A DNA stretch of 64,000 nucleotides, from positions 398,982 to 462,981 of the forward strand of contig CANMRT010000001.1 of the NCBI GenBank assembly GCA_947500415.1. The letters run 5' to 3'. A program made the position numbers and the translations under genes. Positions 34,365 through 44,250 of this stretch are shown piece after piece (the stretch's first letter is position 1; each line of letters begins with the position of its first letter). The DNA is from an uncultured Roseicyclus sp. GTDB taxonomy: Bacteria; Pseudomonadota; Alphaproteobacteria; Rhodobacterales; Rhodobacteraceae. Under the pieces are notes generated by a model, which ran no database searches, was not told the origin of the DNA, and saw nothing but the letters and a program-made list of their open reading frames with translations.

Positions 34365-35398
34365 CCGCGCCACGTGTACTACATATCCATTTCGGCAAAG
34401 AAGGGGGCGCCGAACGCTTTTTCGTGAATCTAGCTAAGGCCTTCCACAAGCGAGGCGTTGAACAACGTTTCGCGATCCGCCCGAACAGGACCTGGGAAGC
34501 CGACATCACGGCCCTTGGCCCCACGATTTTCAATGACTACCGCTATCTGTCGCTTAGCCGGTTTGGCCTGGAGCGGAAGTTGCGGAAAATCTGCCGATCG
34601 TGGCAACCGGACGCGATCCTTGCTTGGATGCCGCGTGCTGCTCGTGCCATCCCCGATTGGCCCAATGCCGTGAAGATGACCCGCCTTGGCGACTTCCCAG
34701 CGCACCTCAACCATTTTGGTAGATGTGACGCTTTAGTTGGGAACACACCGGATATCATCACCCATTGCGAAAAACTCGGGTGGTCTCGCCCCGGGCTTGT
34801 GATCAGCAATTTCGCCCGACCTGTCCGGGCTGAACCGGTTGCGCGCGCAGCCCATGACACGCCCGAAGACGCGTTCCTTATCGGTGCGGCTGGTCGCTTT
34901 GTGAATCGCAAGGGGCTGGATCTGGCCATCAAGGCCACAGCTCGGATCGAAGGCGCCTATCTCTGGCTCATTGGTGACGGAAAAGAGCGCAAGGCGTTAG
35001 AGGCATTGGCACAGTCAGAGGGGGTCGCAGATCGCACCCGCTTCATCGGTTGGGTTGATGAGCCGATCCACCATCTCGCCAGCACCGATGCGGTGGCCTT
35101 CCCGTCCCGTCATGAGCCGTTGGGCAATGTGGTACTCGATGCATGGCAAGCCGGTGTGCCTGTGGTGGCCACCCGGTCCGAGGGTCCGGGATGGTATCTG
35201 CGGGACGGTGTAGACGGTATTCTTGTAGAAATAGATGACCTCGATGCGATGACCGCAGGCTTGCGAACGCTCAAGGACCATCTGGGCCTTCGCTCAAGGT
35301 ACGCAGATGCAGGGCAAGCGCGCTTGGATGAGATGTTCAGCGAAGACGCGGTTGTCGACGCCTACCTCGCGGCGTTTCGGGGGGAGTTTGATCGTTGA
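34361..35398 (+). CDS. GT4 glycosyltransferase
   Basis: A 345-residue GT-B enzyme starting MTAPRVLHIHFGKEGGAERFFVNLAKAF, with the glycine-rich acceptor-side loop GKEGGAE. The donor domain shows GAAGRFVNRKGLDLAIKA and, in place of the classical E-x7-E, SRHEPLGNVVLDAWQAGVPVVAT. The ATG at 34361 overlaps the upstream stop, so I prefer it to the GTG/ATG 24 nt upstream. It belongs to the five-gene glycan unit between hemF and hemE. The sugar specificity is not readable. Confidence 0.85.
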   Translation: MTAPRVLHIHFGKEGGAERFFVNLAKAFHKRGVEQRFAIRPNRTWEADITALGPTIFNDYRYLSLSRFGLERKLRKICRSWQPDAILAWMPRAARAIPDWPNAVKMTRLGDFPAHLNHFGRCDALVGNTPDIITHCEKLGWSRPGLVISNFARPVRAEPVARAAHDTPEDAFLIGAAGRFVNRKGLDLAIKATARIEGAYLWLIGDGKERKALEALAQSEGVADRTRFIGWVDEPIHHLASTDAVAFPSRHEPLGNVVLDAWQAGVPVVATRSEGPGWYLRDGVDGILVEIDDLDAMTAGLRTLKDHLGLRSRYADAGQARLDEMFSEDAVVDAYLAAFRGEFDR

Positions 35399-36150
35399 AG
35401 GCTATTGTCATCAACTTGGCCTCTGAGACTGAAAGGATGGCATTTCAGCGTGACCAGTTGGCGGGCCTAGGCCTTTCATTTGAACGGCTGGAAGCCGTCA
35501 CCCCAGACCAATTGTCGCCCCCATCCAACGACCCTTATTGGTCAGGTTGGGAACGCCCTCTGCGCACCACAGAAATGGCTGCGTTCGCCAGCCATCGCGC
35601 CGCGTGGAAAAGGGTTGCTGCTTCGGATGCACCGCATTTGATCATGGAAGATGACGCCGTTCTAATGCCGGGCACACCCGCCATGTTGGATCGCATCGGT
35701 GATGCACCTGATGTTGAATTCGTAACACTGGAAACCCGGGGCCGTCGCAAGCGCATCGCGCGTGTACCGCATCCGACATTGCAGATACGCCGCTTATGGC
35801 AGGACCGCACCGGGGCCGCGGCCTACGTGATTTGGCCGAGTGCGGCCTGGAAATTGCAGAGACGGGTGAACGCAGCGCCAGGCCTCGCGGATGCCGTCCT
35901 GTGTGCTGCCTACGAGCTGAATGCTTGGCAGGCGGTGCCTGCCTTGGCCTGTCAACTGGATAGATGCGAGGCTGAAGGTTTCCCGCCGCCGCTTACCACC
36001 GAAAGCGCAATCGGGCGCGAAGAGAAGCCGCGCGCTGCGGCAAGCCCCAGTCAAAAGATACGTCGCCTCGCCTCGCAGGTGCGCATGGGCCTGCGTGCCC
36101 TGCGCCATGTCGGTGCTGACTACGTCACCGTTCCTCTGAAACGGGATTAA
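35395..36150 (+). CDS. Glycosyltransferase family 25, copy 2
   Basis: A 251-residue protein starting at TTG 35395 within the stop codon of the preceding gene. It opens KAIVINLASETERMAFQRDQLAGLGL and has the GT25 acidic motif in HLIMEDDAVLMPG, then a DRTGAAAYVIW segment. It is clearly related in pattern to the copy at 33597 but divergent, and two GT25 enzymes in one unit suggest two successive transfers. It is convergent with hemE, with a gap of 12 nt. Confidence 0.86.
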   Translation: MKAIVINLASETERMAFQRDQLAGLGLSFERLEAVTPDQLSPPSNDPYWSGWERPLRTTEMAAFASHRAAWKRVAASDAPHLIMEDDAVLMPGTPAMLDRIGDAPDVEFVTLETRGRRKRIARVPHPTLQIRRLWQDRTGAAAYVIWPSAAWKLQRRVNAAPGLADAVLCAAYELNAWQAVPALACQLDRCEAEGFPPPLTTESAIGREEKPRAAASPSQKIRRLASQVRMGLRALRHVGADYVTVPLKRD

Positions 36151-36162
36151 GGATCAACCGCA

Positions 36163-37194
36163 CTACCCTCGGATCGCTTCAAGCAACCTATGCACATTCT
36201 CCGGATCCGCATCAGGTGTGATCCCGTGGCCAAGGTTGAAGATATGCGGTCCGCCTTTGAGGGCATCGCAGATTCGCCGCGCCTCGGATTGCAGGACCTC
36301 ACCGCCGGTGACCATCAGTTTAGGATCAAGGTTGCCCTGAACGCAGGTGTCGCCTTGCAGGTTTTCCGCAGCCCAAGTGGCGTCGACGGATGTGTCGATG
36401 GCGAGGCAATCGGCGCCAACTTCATTGGCGAAGCCAATATATTTGTCACCCGCTTCGCGCGGGAAAGCGATAATCGGCAAGTCAGGGTGGCGAGACTTCA
36501 GCTCAGCGATGATGCGCTTGGCCGGCGCAAGGGCGAAGCGGTCAAATGCGTCCCCTTTCAGAGATCCCGCCCAGGAATCGAAGAGCTTGACCACCTCGGC
36601 ACCCGCTTTCACCTGCATGTCGAGATATTCGATGGTGGCCTCGGTGATCAGGTCGATCAGTGCGCCGAATGTCTCGGGATCCTCCTCGCGCAGCTTGTGG
36701 GCCGGGGCCTGATCGGGCGTTCCGCGACCGGCGATCATGTAGGTCGCCACTGTCCAAGGCGCACCGGCAAAACCGATCAGCGTGGTCTCTTTCGGCAGCT
36801 CCTGCGACAGGATTTTGACGGTCTCGTACACTGGAGCTAAATGCTCGTGGATATCGTCCTTGCCCTTCATCCGATCCATGCCCGAGGCGTCGGTGATGGT
36901 GGATAGGCGCGGGCCTTCGCCAGTCACAAACCAAAGGTCAGCGCCAAGGGCTTGGGGGATCAGCAGGATGTCTGCAAACAGGATCGCCGCATCAAAACCA
37001 TAACGCCGTATCGGCTGCAGGGTGACCTCGGCGGCCAGCTCAGGGTTGTAGCACAGCGACAGGAAATCACCCGCCTGCGCGCGGGTGGCGCGATATTCCG
37101 GCAAATACCGGCCCGCCTGTCGCATCAGCCAAACGGGCGGCACATCCTGGGTTTCACCCGCGAGGCTTCGAAGCAGTTTTTTCTTGTCGGACAT
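36163..37194 (-). CDS. hemE: Uroporphyrinogen decarboxylase
   Basis: A 343-residue enzyme. The start at 37194 ([14 protein letters not shown]) follows GAGGA, and the longer open frame upstream runs through the promoter and hemC. Signature motifs are [17 protein letters not shown] near the N-terminus, [14 protein letters not shown] in the middle, and [21 protein letters not shown] at the end. It converts uroporphyrinogen III to coproporphyrinogen III, upstream of HemF and HemN. It is divergent from hemC. Confidence 0.97.
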   Translation of the reverse strand: MSDKKKLLRSLAGETQDVPPVWLMRQAGRYLPEYRATRAQAGDFLSLCYNPELAAEVTLQPIRRYGFDAAILFADILLIPQALGADLWFVTGEGPRLSTITDASGMDRMKGKDDIHEHLAPVYETVKILSQELPKETTLIGFAGAPWTVATYMIAGRGTPDQAPAHKLREEDPETFGALIDLITEATIEYLDMQVKAGAEVVKLFDSWAGSLKGDAFDRFALAPAKRIIAELKSRHPDLPIIAFPREAGDKYIGFANEVGADCLAIDTSVDATWAAENLQGDTCVQGNLDPKLMVTGGEVLQSEARRICDALKGGPHIFNLGHGITPDADPENVHRLLEAIRG

Positions 37195-37239
37195 TGGACT
37201 TATCCTCAGGGTCGTATTGCGGGTCTGGATACTCTCCTT

Positions 37240-37280
37240 AAAAGTGTCAGGCAACCACCAGTTGTCAACCCAAGTTGACA
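37240..37280 (-). promoter_or_regulatory. hemE promoter region with palindrome shared with hemC
   Basis: On the minus strand, TTGACA (plus 37263-37268) is followed after 17 nt by ACTTTT (near 37240-37245), a plausible sigma70 promoter for hemE. The -35 hexamer is one arm of a perfect palindrome, TGTCAAC-CCAA-GTTGACA (37263-37280), lying 16 nt before the hemC ATG. A repressor or activator bound here could affect both genes. Confidence 0.45.
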
Positions 37281-37296
37281 CCGCTAGAGAGGAAAC

Positions 37297-38253
37297 ATGA
37301 CGACCGATTTGCCTACCTCCGCCGCCCCATTGCGTATCGGCACCCGCGGCTCGCCGCTGGCGCTGGCGCAAGCATTCGAGACCCGCACAAGATTGATGGC
37401 TGCCTTCGACTTGCCGGAAGATGCATTTGAAATTGTTGTAATAAAGACGACTGGCGATGATCGTAGTCTAATCGAGCGTGACATTGCCTTGAAGGAACTC
37501 GGCGGCAAGGGCCTCTTCACCAAGGAAATTGAAGAGGACATGTTGTCAGGCAAGATAGACATCGCCGTCCACTCGATGAAGGACATGCCGGTCGATCAAC
37601 CTGAAGGGTTGCTGCTGGATTGCTACCTGCCGCGCGAAGACGTGCGCGATGCCTTCGTTTCGGTGAACCATGACAGCCTATCGGCGCTGCCTGAAGGGGC
37701 GGTTGTTGGCTCGTCCAGTCTGCGCCGACGCGCGCAATTGGCCGCGCGGCGTCCCGACCTGAAAGTCGTTGAATTTCGCGGCAACGTGCAGACCCGAATG
37801 AAAAAACTGGGGAATGGCGTGGCCGAAGCCACGTTCCTCGCCATGGCGGGCTTGCGCCGTCTGGGCATGGAAGAAGTCGTGAAATCCGCACTGGAAATCG
37901 ACGATATGCTGCCTGCCGTTGCGCAAGGTGCCATCGGCATTGAACGACGTGCTGACGATACCCGTGCCGCTGCATTGCTGGAGGCGATCCACGATGGTCC
38001 CACCGGGCAACGATTGGCGGCAGAGCGAGCCTTCTTGAAAGGGCTCGACGGGTCCTGCCAGACACCCATTGCAGGGCTGGCGGAATTGGAAGGCGGCAGC
38101 CTTCGACTTCGCGGCGAAATCCTGCGTCCCGACGGCTCTGAAGTTTTGACGGATGATCGTATCGCACCGATCGAAGACGGTGCCGCCCTTGGGGCCGAAA
38201 TGGCAGCGAATCTCCGGAAACAAGCGGGCCCGGACTTCTTCGATTGGCACTAA
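37297..38253 (+). CDS. hemC: Hydroxymethylbilane synthase (porphobilinogen deaminase)
   Basis: A 318-residue enzyme with opening [18 protein letters not shown] and the [30 protein letters not shown] block, which includes the catalytic Asp region. The cofactor-attachment Cys is in GSCQTP near residue 254. It polymerises four porphobilinogens to hydroxymethylbilane. GAGAGGAAAC provides a ribosome binding site. It is divergent from hemE across 102 nt and is followed by the rhamnose genes after 90 nt. Confidence 0.97.
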   Translation: MTTDLPTSAAPLRIGTRGSPLALAQAFETRTRLMAAFDLPEDAFEIVVIKTTGDDRSLIERDIALKELGGKGLFTKEIEEDMLSGKIDIAVHSMKDMPVDQPEGLLLDCYLPREDVRDAFVSVNHDSLSALPEGAVVGSSSLRRRAQLAARRPDLKVVEFRGNVQTRMKKLGNGVAEATFLAMAGLRRLGMEEVVKSALEIDDMLPAVAQGAIGIERRADDTRAAALLEAIHDGPTGQRLAAERAFLKGLDGSCQTPIAGLAELEGGSLRLRGEILRPDGSEVLTDDRIAPIEDGAALGAEMAANLRKQAGPDFFDWH

Positions 38254-38343
38254 CCAACAACCATAGCGTTGGCCTGTGACCGTTGCGGGGTAACGCGCCC
38301 CATGGCATTGTCGCGCAAAATCGCGGCGGAGCAGGCGCACATC

Positions 38344-38910
38344 ATGCAGATCGAGGAAACAGGGCTTCCCGGCCTTTTGGTGCTGACGCCCCAGCGCTTT
38401 GGCGATGAACGCGGCTTTTTCAGCGAGACCTACAACGCCGCCAAACTGGCCGAACACGGCATTTGCACCCAATTTGTGCAGGACAATCACTCACTTTCGG
38501 CGGAGCCAAACACTATCCGTGGCTTGCACTTTCAAGCCCCGCCGCGCGCGCAAGCCAAAGTGGTGCGTTGCGGTCGTGGTCGTCTGTGGGACGTGGCTGT
38601 CGATATCCGTCGCGGCTCCCCAACTTATGGAAAGCACTTCGGTATCGAATTGACCTTCGAGAACGCAAAGCAACTGCTAGTCCCGGCAGGCTTCGCCCAT
38701 GGCTTCATCACGCGCGAGCCGGGGACCGAGATCATCTATAAATGCTCGGACATCTATGCGCCGGAAACTGAGGGTTCGCTGGCATGGGACGACCCCGATA
38801 TCGGGATTGATTGGCAGGCTACGAGTTCGCCAATTCTGTCCGACAAGGATGCCAACGCGGGGCACCTGAACGGCTTCGACACGCCTTACACCTATGAGGC
38901 AACGCCATGA
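38344..38910 (+). CDS. rfbC: dTDP-4-dehydrorhamnose 3,5-epimerase
   Basis: A 188-residue RmlC. Conserved features are [18 protein letters not shown] near the N-terminus, the QDNHSLS segment, and [10 protein letters not shown] with the catalytic His, then [12 protein letters not shown] 38344 ([12 protein letters not shown]) gives the usual length, and the open frame begins earlier without support. It is the third step of dTDP-L-rhamnose synthesis. It overlaps rfbB by 4 nt. Confidence 0.95.
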   Translation: MQIEETGLPGLLVLTPQRFGDERGFFSETYNAAKLAEHGICTQFVQDNHSLSAEPNTIRGLHFQAPPRAQAKVVRCGRGRLWDVAVDIRRGSPTYGKHFGIELTFENAKQLLVPAGFAHGFITREPGTEIIYKCSDIYAPETEGSLAWDDPDIGIDWQATSSPILSDKDANAGHLNGFDTPYTYEATP

Positions 38911-39947
38911 AATTGCTTGTTACCGGAGGGGCAGGGTTCATCGGCTCGGCCGTCGTGCGGCTTGCGGTCGAACGTGGGCATGAGGTTATCAACCTCGACG
39001 CTCTCACCTATGCCGCGTGCCTCGACAACGTCGCCCCGGTTGCGCAATCGAACCTATACACCTTTGAACAGGCCGATATCCGCGACCGGGCCGCGCTCGA
39101 CACCATTCTGGGCACCTACGCCCCCGACGCGATCCTACACCTTGCCGCCGAATCCCACGTGGACCGTTCCATCGACGGCCCCGCCGCCTTCATCGACACA
39201 AATATCACCGGCACCGCGACTCTGCTGGACGCCGCGCGCGCCTATTGGGAGGGGCAGGGCAAACCGGAGGGCTTCCGCTTCCACCATGTCTCCACGGATG
39301 AAGTCTTCGGCAGCTTGTGCGAGACTGGTCTCTTCACCGAAGACACCCCCTACGACCCGCGCAGCCCCTATTCCGCGTCCAAAGCCTCCTCCGATCATTT
39401 GGTGCGCGCGTGGCACGAGACCTACGGTTTGCCGGTCCTGTTGACCAATTGCTCCAATAATTACGGCCCTTATCATTTCCCCGAAAAACTGATCCCCGTG
39501 GTGATCCTCAAGGCCCTCGCTGGCGAGCCGATCCCCGTCTACGGCACTGGCGAAAACGTCCGCGATTGGCTTTACGTTGAGGACCATGCTGATGCTTTGC
39601 TGACTGTTCTGGAAAAAGGGCAGGTCGGGCGCAGCTACAACATTGGTGGCCACAATGAGATGCGCAACATCGACCTTGTGCGTGTGATCTGTGGCCTGCT
39701 CGACAAGCGCCGCCCTGATGCTGCGCCCCATGGCGACCTTGTCACTTTCGTCACAGATCGCCCCGGCCATGACATGCGCTACGCAATCGACGCCAGCCGC
39801 ATCGAGGCTGAGCTCGGATGGACCCCCTCTGTGACTGTCGAAGAAGGTCTGGCGCGCACCGTCGATTGGTTTCTCGACAACGAAGACTGGTGGCGTGCCC
39901 TCCAGGATCGGGATGGCGTAGGAGAACGCTTGGGGACCAAGGCGTGA
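38907..39947 (+). CDS. rfbB: dTDP-glucose 4,6-dehydratase
   Basis: A 346-residue extended SDR with the NAD-binding motif [12 protein letters not shown] at the N-terminus, the [15 protein letters not shown] segment, the catalytic DE in STDEVFGS and the [10 protein letters not shown] active-site Tyr-Lys pair. The [17 protein letters not shown] block is diagnostic for RmlB. It makes dTDP-4-keto-6-deoxyglucose, the second step to rhamnose. The TGA overlaps the GTG of rfbD. Confidence 0.97.
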   Translation: MKLLVTGGAGFIGSAVVRLAVERGHEVINLDALTYAACLDNVAPVAQSNLYTFEQADIRDRAALDTILGTYAPDAILHLAAESHVDRSIDGPAAFIDTNITGTATLLDAARAYWEGQGKPEGFRFHHVSTDEVFGSLCETGLFTEDTPYDPRSPYSASKASSDHLVRAWHETYGLPVLLTNCSNNYGPYHFPEKLIPVVILKALAGEPIPVYGTGENVRDWLYVEDHADALLTVLEKGQVGRSYNIGGHNEMRNIDLVRVICGLLDKRRPDAAPHGDLVTFVTDRPGHDMRYAIDASRIEAELGWTPSVTVEEGLARTVDWFLDNEDWWRALQDRDGVGERLGTKA

Positions 39948-40789
39948 AGCTGTTGGCCTTCGGTCAAACCGGGCAAGTCGCGCGGGAATTGGCAGCGCTT
40001 GGCGTGGAAACACTTGGCCGCGCAGAGGCCGATCTGACCGACCCGTTGAAGTGTGCCGCACTCATCGCCGCCAGTGACGCCGATGCCGTGATAAACGCAG
40101 CCGCCTACACCGCCGTCGACAAGGCAGAAGAAGATGAGGCGACCGCCAAATTGGTGAACGCCGAAGCCCCCGCCGCTATGGCGCAGACCTGCGCGGCCAA
40201 GGGAATCCCATTCGTACATATCTCCACTGACTACGTATTCGACGGCTCCGGCACCGACCCTTGGCTGCCCGACGCGCCGACTGGTCCGCTCGGGGTCTAC
40301 GGGCGCACAAAGCTGGCAGGCGAAGAGGGCGTGCGTGCAGCTAGCGGCACACACGCGATTTTGCGCACGGCCTGGGTCTTCTCCGCCCATGGCGCAAATT
40401 TTGTGAGGACTATGCTGCGGTTGGGCGCCGAGCGTGATCGCCTGACCATCGTAGCCGACCAAATCGGCGGACCGACCCCCGCACGAGACATAGCAGCCGC
40501 ATGTGTCAGCATCGCAAAAACGCTGATCCACTCACGCGACGCATCGGGCACCTACCACTTTTCCGGCGCCCCAGACGTGTCCTGGGCCGATTTCGCACGA
40601 GTGATTTTTGAGAAGTCCGGGATGGATTGTGATGTTGAGGATATCCCGACGTCCGCCTACCCAACCCCGGCGAAACGCCCCGCAAATTCCCGGCTCGATT
40701 GTAGCACAACCGAGGTCGTCTTTGGTCTGCCACGCCCCGATTGGCAAGCAGGTCTCGACGCCGTCTTGCAGGAAATCCGCCAAAGCTAG
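39944..40789 (+). CDS. rfbD: dTDP-4-dehydrorhamnose reductase
   Basis: A 281-residue SDR starting at GTG 39944. The N-terminus [19 protein letters not shown] is the RmlD cofactor loop, followed by [16 protein letters not shown], the [10 protein letters not shown] motif and the YGRTKLAGE Tyr-Lys pair. It reduces dTDP-4-keto-L-rhamnose to dTDP-L-rhamnose. A longer open frame overlapping rfbB is not likely to be translated. A hairpin-rich 122-nt gap separates it from rfbA. Confidence 0.95.
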   Translation: MKLLAFGQTGQVARELAALGVETLGRAEADLTDPLKCAALIAASDADAVINAAAYTAVDKAEEDEATAKLVNAEAPAAMAQTCAAKGIPFVHISTDYVFDGSGTDPWLPDAPTGPLGVYGRTKLAGEEGVRAASGTHAILRTAWVFSAHGANFVRTMLRLGAERDRLTIVADQIGGPTPARDIAAACVSIAKTLIHSRDASGTYHFSGAPDVSWADFARVIFEKSGMDCDVEDIPTSAYPTPAKRPANSRLDCSTTEVVFGLPRPDWQAGLDAVLQEIRQS

Positions 40790-40820
40790 CCCGGATTCAG
40801 CGGCCATTAACGCTTCCTGT

Positions 40821-40892
40821 GCCATCCAACCCCTCGATGGCGGGCGATTGGCAAGACCCGCCCGACGCGTTAGGCCAAACCAACTTGGCCTA
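40821..40892 (+). other. Three stem-loops between rfbD and rfbA
   Basis: GCCATC/GATGGC (40821-40841), GGCGGG/CCCGCC (40839-40862) and the perfect TAGGCCAA-ACCAAC-TTGGCCTA (40871-40892) lie in tandem. The first two share bases and cannot form together. The last ends 19 nt before the rfbA ATG. They may tune rfbA expression relative to rfbCBD. No T-run follows any of them. Confidence 0.5.
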
Positions 40893-40911
40893 TAGGACGG
40901 AGGCGCAAAGA

Positions 40912-41784
40912 ATGGCGCGCAAAGGGATCATACTTGCCGGCGGCTCCGGCACGCGGCTTTACCCGGTGACAACGGGTGTCTCAAAACAATTGCTGCCGAT
41001 CTACGACAAGCCGATGATCTACTATCCGTTGTCCGTCCTGATGCTGTCTGGCATTCGTGAGATTGCAGTCATCACCACTCCTACCGATCAGGAACAATTC
41101 CAGCGCACCCTTGGCGACGGTAGCCAGTGGGGTCTGAGCCTCACCTACATCGAACAACCCAGTCCGGACGGATTGGCGCAGGCGTATCTACTCGCGCGCG
41201 ACTTCCTTGATGGCGCGCCCTCGGCCATGGTCTTGGGGGACAATATCTTCTTCGGTCACGGCCTTCCGGTCGTGTTGGCGGTCGCCGACGCCAAGACCGA
41301 AGGCGGCACAGTCTTCGGCTACCGCGTGACCGATCCTGAACGCTATGGCGTAGTAGATTTCGACGCCGACGGTGGTGTGAAAGCGATCGTCGAAAAGCCA
41401 GAAGTCGCGCCATCATCTTATGCCGTGACAGGCCTTTATTTCCTGGATGGAACCGCGCCCGACCGCGCGGTCGAAGTGACGCCTTCGCCTCGGGGAGAGT
41501 TGGAGATCACAAGCCTCCTGGAAAGCTACCTCGCGGACAAGTCCTTGACCGTCGAGCGCATGGGCCGCGGCTATGCCTGGCTTGATACCGGCACCCACGA
41601 AAGCTTGCTCGATGCGGGCAATTTCGTGCGAACTCTTACGCAGCGGCAGGGGCTTCAGGTCGGCTCCCCCGATGAGATTGCCTTTGACCTCGGCTGGATT
41701 GACGAGGCGGGCCTGGCCGCACGCGCGGATCTGTTCGGCAAGACCGGTTATGGCCGCTATCTGGCCTCCCTTATGAAAGGCTAA
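40912..41784 (+). CDS. rfbA: Glucose-1-phosphate thymidylyltransferase
   Basis: A 290-residue nucleotidyltransferase with the signature GGSGTRLYPVTTGVSKQLLP and the YDKPMIYYPLSVLML segment, then LGDNIFFGHGL. It makes dTDP-glucose, the first step of the rhamnose pathway. ATG 40912 follows GGACGGAGG. It completes the rfbCBDA set and is 6 nt from the following glycosyltransferase. Confidence 0.97.
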   Translation: MARKGIILAGGSGTRLYPVTTGVSKQLLPIYDKPMIYYPLSVLMLSGIREIAVITTPTDQEQFQRTLGDGSQWGLSLTYIEQPSPDGLAQAYLLARDFLDGAPSAMVLGDNIFFGHGLPVVLAVADAKTEGGTVFGYRVTDPERYGVVDFDADGGVKAIVEKPEVAPSSYAVTGLYFLDGTAPDRAVEVTPSPRGELEITSLLESYLADKSLTVERMGRGYAWLDTGTHESLLDAGNFVRTLTQRQGLQVGSPDEIAFDLGWIDEAGLAARADLFGKTGYGRYLASLMKG

Positions 41785-41790
41785 CCCCAT

Positions 41791-44244
41791 TTGATTCGCC
41801 GTCTTCAAGCTCTTTATCTGCGCTACGCGGCGGTCCATGCGGGTCGATTGCGCAGCGCGCCTTTGGGTCCGTTCTGGAACCGGTTCGGGCAGGTGGAGCG
41901 GGTTGTGCGTCGCGGCGGACAGGTTGAGATTTCCGGTTGGGCAGATGCGCGCCGCGTGACGCTACATTGGGCCGGCGGATCCGAAAGCATCACGCCAGAC
42001 ATCCCGCGCCCAGACGTCAAAGCGCGACGGGGTGGCCCATCCGACCAGGGATTTGCATTTTCCATTCCCGCCTCAGCGCGCGCCCTGCGGCTTGAAGTTC
42101 ATCGCGGCAAACGGAAAGTCTGGAGCGCTCCAGTTGCCCATCCCTCTGATCCTGTCGAGGCACGGGCAAAGCGACGATTGAGCCGCGCGTTCGTGCGCGA
42201 CATGCATCGCGCGGCACCTGCATTTCTGCGATATGCCCGAGCTCCGAATGCCTTGGCAAAAGCCGCAATCAAGCGTGCTTTGGGGTTGGAGCTTTCGACG
42301 CGCGGCGCAGATCTTGAACGCGCGTGGTTGCTGGAAGAACCGGCGACAAACCTTTGGGTTCCAACGGATGAGGTCACAATCGTCCTGCCGGTCTTCAACG
42401 CCCTGAATTTGCTAAGAGATTGCCTCAATCGCGTTGAGCGCAATACAGACGGGCGTTGGCACTTGATCATGGTCGAAGACGCATCGACTGATCCAACGGT
42501 ACGACCCTGGCTGGAAGATTGGGCGCGCTTGCGCCCTGATCGTGTCACCCTAATCCATCACGACAAAAACCAAGGCTTCGTTGGTGCGGTCAACACTGGC
42601 CTAAGACAGGCGCTCGCACGGGATGGGCAAGGTCCAGTCGTTCTTCTGAATTCCGACGCAATGTTACCTGCTAACTGGGCTGGACGCCTCTGCGCGCCCT
42701 TGGCGGAACCCTCTGTCGCCTCAGTAACACCGATGTCGAATGCCGCAGAGATCCTGTCTGTGCCGGAAATCGGACCCGGCATTGCGCTGTCTCCTCGCGA
42801 GGCCGACCGGATTGACGTCGTCGCAAAAGGTCTCGGCGCGGTCCCTCTTCCCGATATGCCCACCGGCGTTGGCTTTTGCATGGCGATGTCACGGGCCTGG
42901 CTTGTGAAAGTGCCAAGTCTCGATACAGCCTTCGGGCGCGGGTACGGTGAAGAGGTCGATTGGTGCCAGAAAACTAGGGCACTTGGCGCGCGCCACGTGT
43001 GCCAACCAGGTCTGTTTGTCGAACATGTGGGCGGGCAGAGCTTTGGGTCATCTGAGAAAAAGGATCGACTCCGCGCGGCCGGCGCACTGATTTCCCAACG
43101 CTATCCTCGCTACGACGCCGAAGTTCAGCGCTTCATTGCCAGCGATCCCCTCGCCACACCGCGACTTGCGCTGGCTGTCGCACTTGCCGCCGCGCGTGTG
43201 CCCTGTCTGCCAATTTATCTGGCTCATTCTTTGGGAGGCGGTGCAGAAGCCGCCCTTCAGGCAGAGCTGGCAGGGCATAGGGCTGCCATTGTCTTGCGTG
43301 TCGGAGGCGTTCGGCGCTGGCAGATTGAGGTCCACGTTGATGGTCAAACTGTTGCCGGACGAACCGATGATCTGGACCTAGTGCGTCGTCTTCTAGCCTG
43401 TGCATCCGCACTTGATATCATCTATTCCTGCGGGGTCGGGGATTCTGACCCGGTCAGCCTCCCCGCAGCGCTTTTGTCCCTACGCCGCGGCAACAGTCCG
43501 GACACGCTGGCGATGCGCCTGCATGATTACTTCCCCCTTTCGCCGTCCTATACTTTGCTCGGACGAAACGGATTTGCGGGTGTTCCCGATCCCGACACCG
43601 CTGACCCCTGCCATCATGCTCGTAGACCAGACGGAGCGCGGCTAACTCTGGCACAATGGCGTGCAGCCTGGACGGAGCTGGTCTGTGAGTGCAACGAAAT
43701 CACAAGTTTCTCTGAAGCCTCCGCACGTCTGTTTTCGCAGGCCTTTGAAGATGCGAAGGTCACGGTTCGCCCCCATGTGCGCACCATTCCAGTGCGCCCG
43801 ATGGAGGCCCAGGGCGGCCGTCGCATTGGGATATTGGGCAATCTGAACGTCCAAAAGGGCGCGTTCTTGATCCGCGAGTTGGCAATCAACCACTCAAATC
43901 AAACCTTCGTTGTCGTCGGTTTGGTTGACAGCACAATCCCGTTCCCACGTAACGTCGTGATCCACGGCGCATACGAGCGTGATGAAATCGCAGAACTGGC
44001 CACGCTCTACGGTATCCGCGCCTGGCTTATGCCTGCTGTCTGGCCAGAGACGTTCTCTTTCGCCACCCGCGAAGCCTTGGCCACCGGACTTCCCGTTGCA
44101 GGGTTCTCCCTTGGTGCGCAGGGTGAAGCTCTGCGCGATGCCCCAAACGGGATCACCGTACCATTGGACCCAAAAACAGGCGCCGCGGAGCGCCTGTTCT
44201 CGGTCGTTGATCCGGCCCGCGCGCTTCAAGTCGCGGCGGAATAG
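41791..44244 (+). CDS. Two-domain glycosyltransferase (GT2 plus GT4-like), putative rhamnosyltransferase
   Basis: An 817-residue protein starting at TTG 41791. Residues about 1-185 are of unknown fold, with a beta-rich part near 40-110. A GT2 domain begins near 193 (DEVTIVLPVFNALNLLRDC), with the acidic VEDAST near 228 and NSDAM near 287, and it includes the GT2 tail YGEEVDWCQKTRALG. After a linker, the C-terminal part (about 660-817) has a GT-B donor-like pattern (GRRIGILGNLNVQKGAF, later EALATGLPVAGFSLG). Placement after rfbCBDA suggests a rhamnose donor. It could be bifunctional. Confidence 0.8.
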   Translation: MIRRLQALYLRYAAVHAGRLRSAPLGPFWNRFGQVERVVRRGGQVEISGWADARRVTLHWAGGSESITPDIPRPDVKARRGGPSDQGFAFSIPASARALRLEVHRGKRKVWSAPVAHPSDPVEARAKRRLSRAFVRDMHRAAPAFLRYARAPNALAKAAIKRALGLELSTRGADLERAWLLEEPATNLWVPTDEVTIVLPVFNALNLLRDCLNRVERNTDGRWHLIMVEDASTDPTVRPWLEDWARLRPDRVTLIHHDKNQGFVGAVNTGLRQALARDGQGPVVLLNSDAMLPANWAGRLCAPLAEPSVASVTPMSNAAEILSVPEIGPGIALSPREADRIDVVAKGLGAVPLPDMPTGVGFCMAMSRAWLVKVPSLDTAFGRGYGEEVDWCQKTRALGARHVCQPGLFVEHVGGQSFGSSEKKDRLRAAGALISQRYPRYDAEVQRFIASDPLATPRLALAVALAAARVPCLPIYLAHSLGGGAEAALQAELAGHRAAIVLRVGGVRRWQIEVHVDGQTVAGRTDDLDLVRRLLACASALDIIYSCGVGDSDPVSLPAALLSLRRGNSPDTLAMRLHDYFPLSPSYTLLGRNGFAGVPDPDTADPCHHARRPDGARLTLAQWRAAWTELVCECNEITSFSEASARLFSQAFEDAKVTVRPHVRTIPVRPMEAQGGRRIGILGNLNVQKGAFLIRELAINHSNQTFVVVGLVDSTIPFPRNVVIHGAYERDEIAELATLYGIRAWLMPAVWPETFSFATREALATGLPVAGFSLGAQGEALRDAPNGITVPLDPKTGAAERLFSVVDPARALQVAAE

Positions 44245-44250
44245 ACGCAA

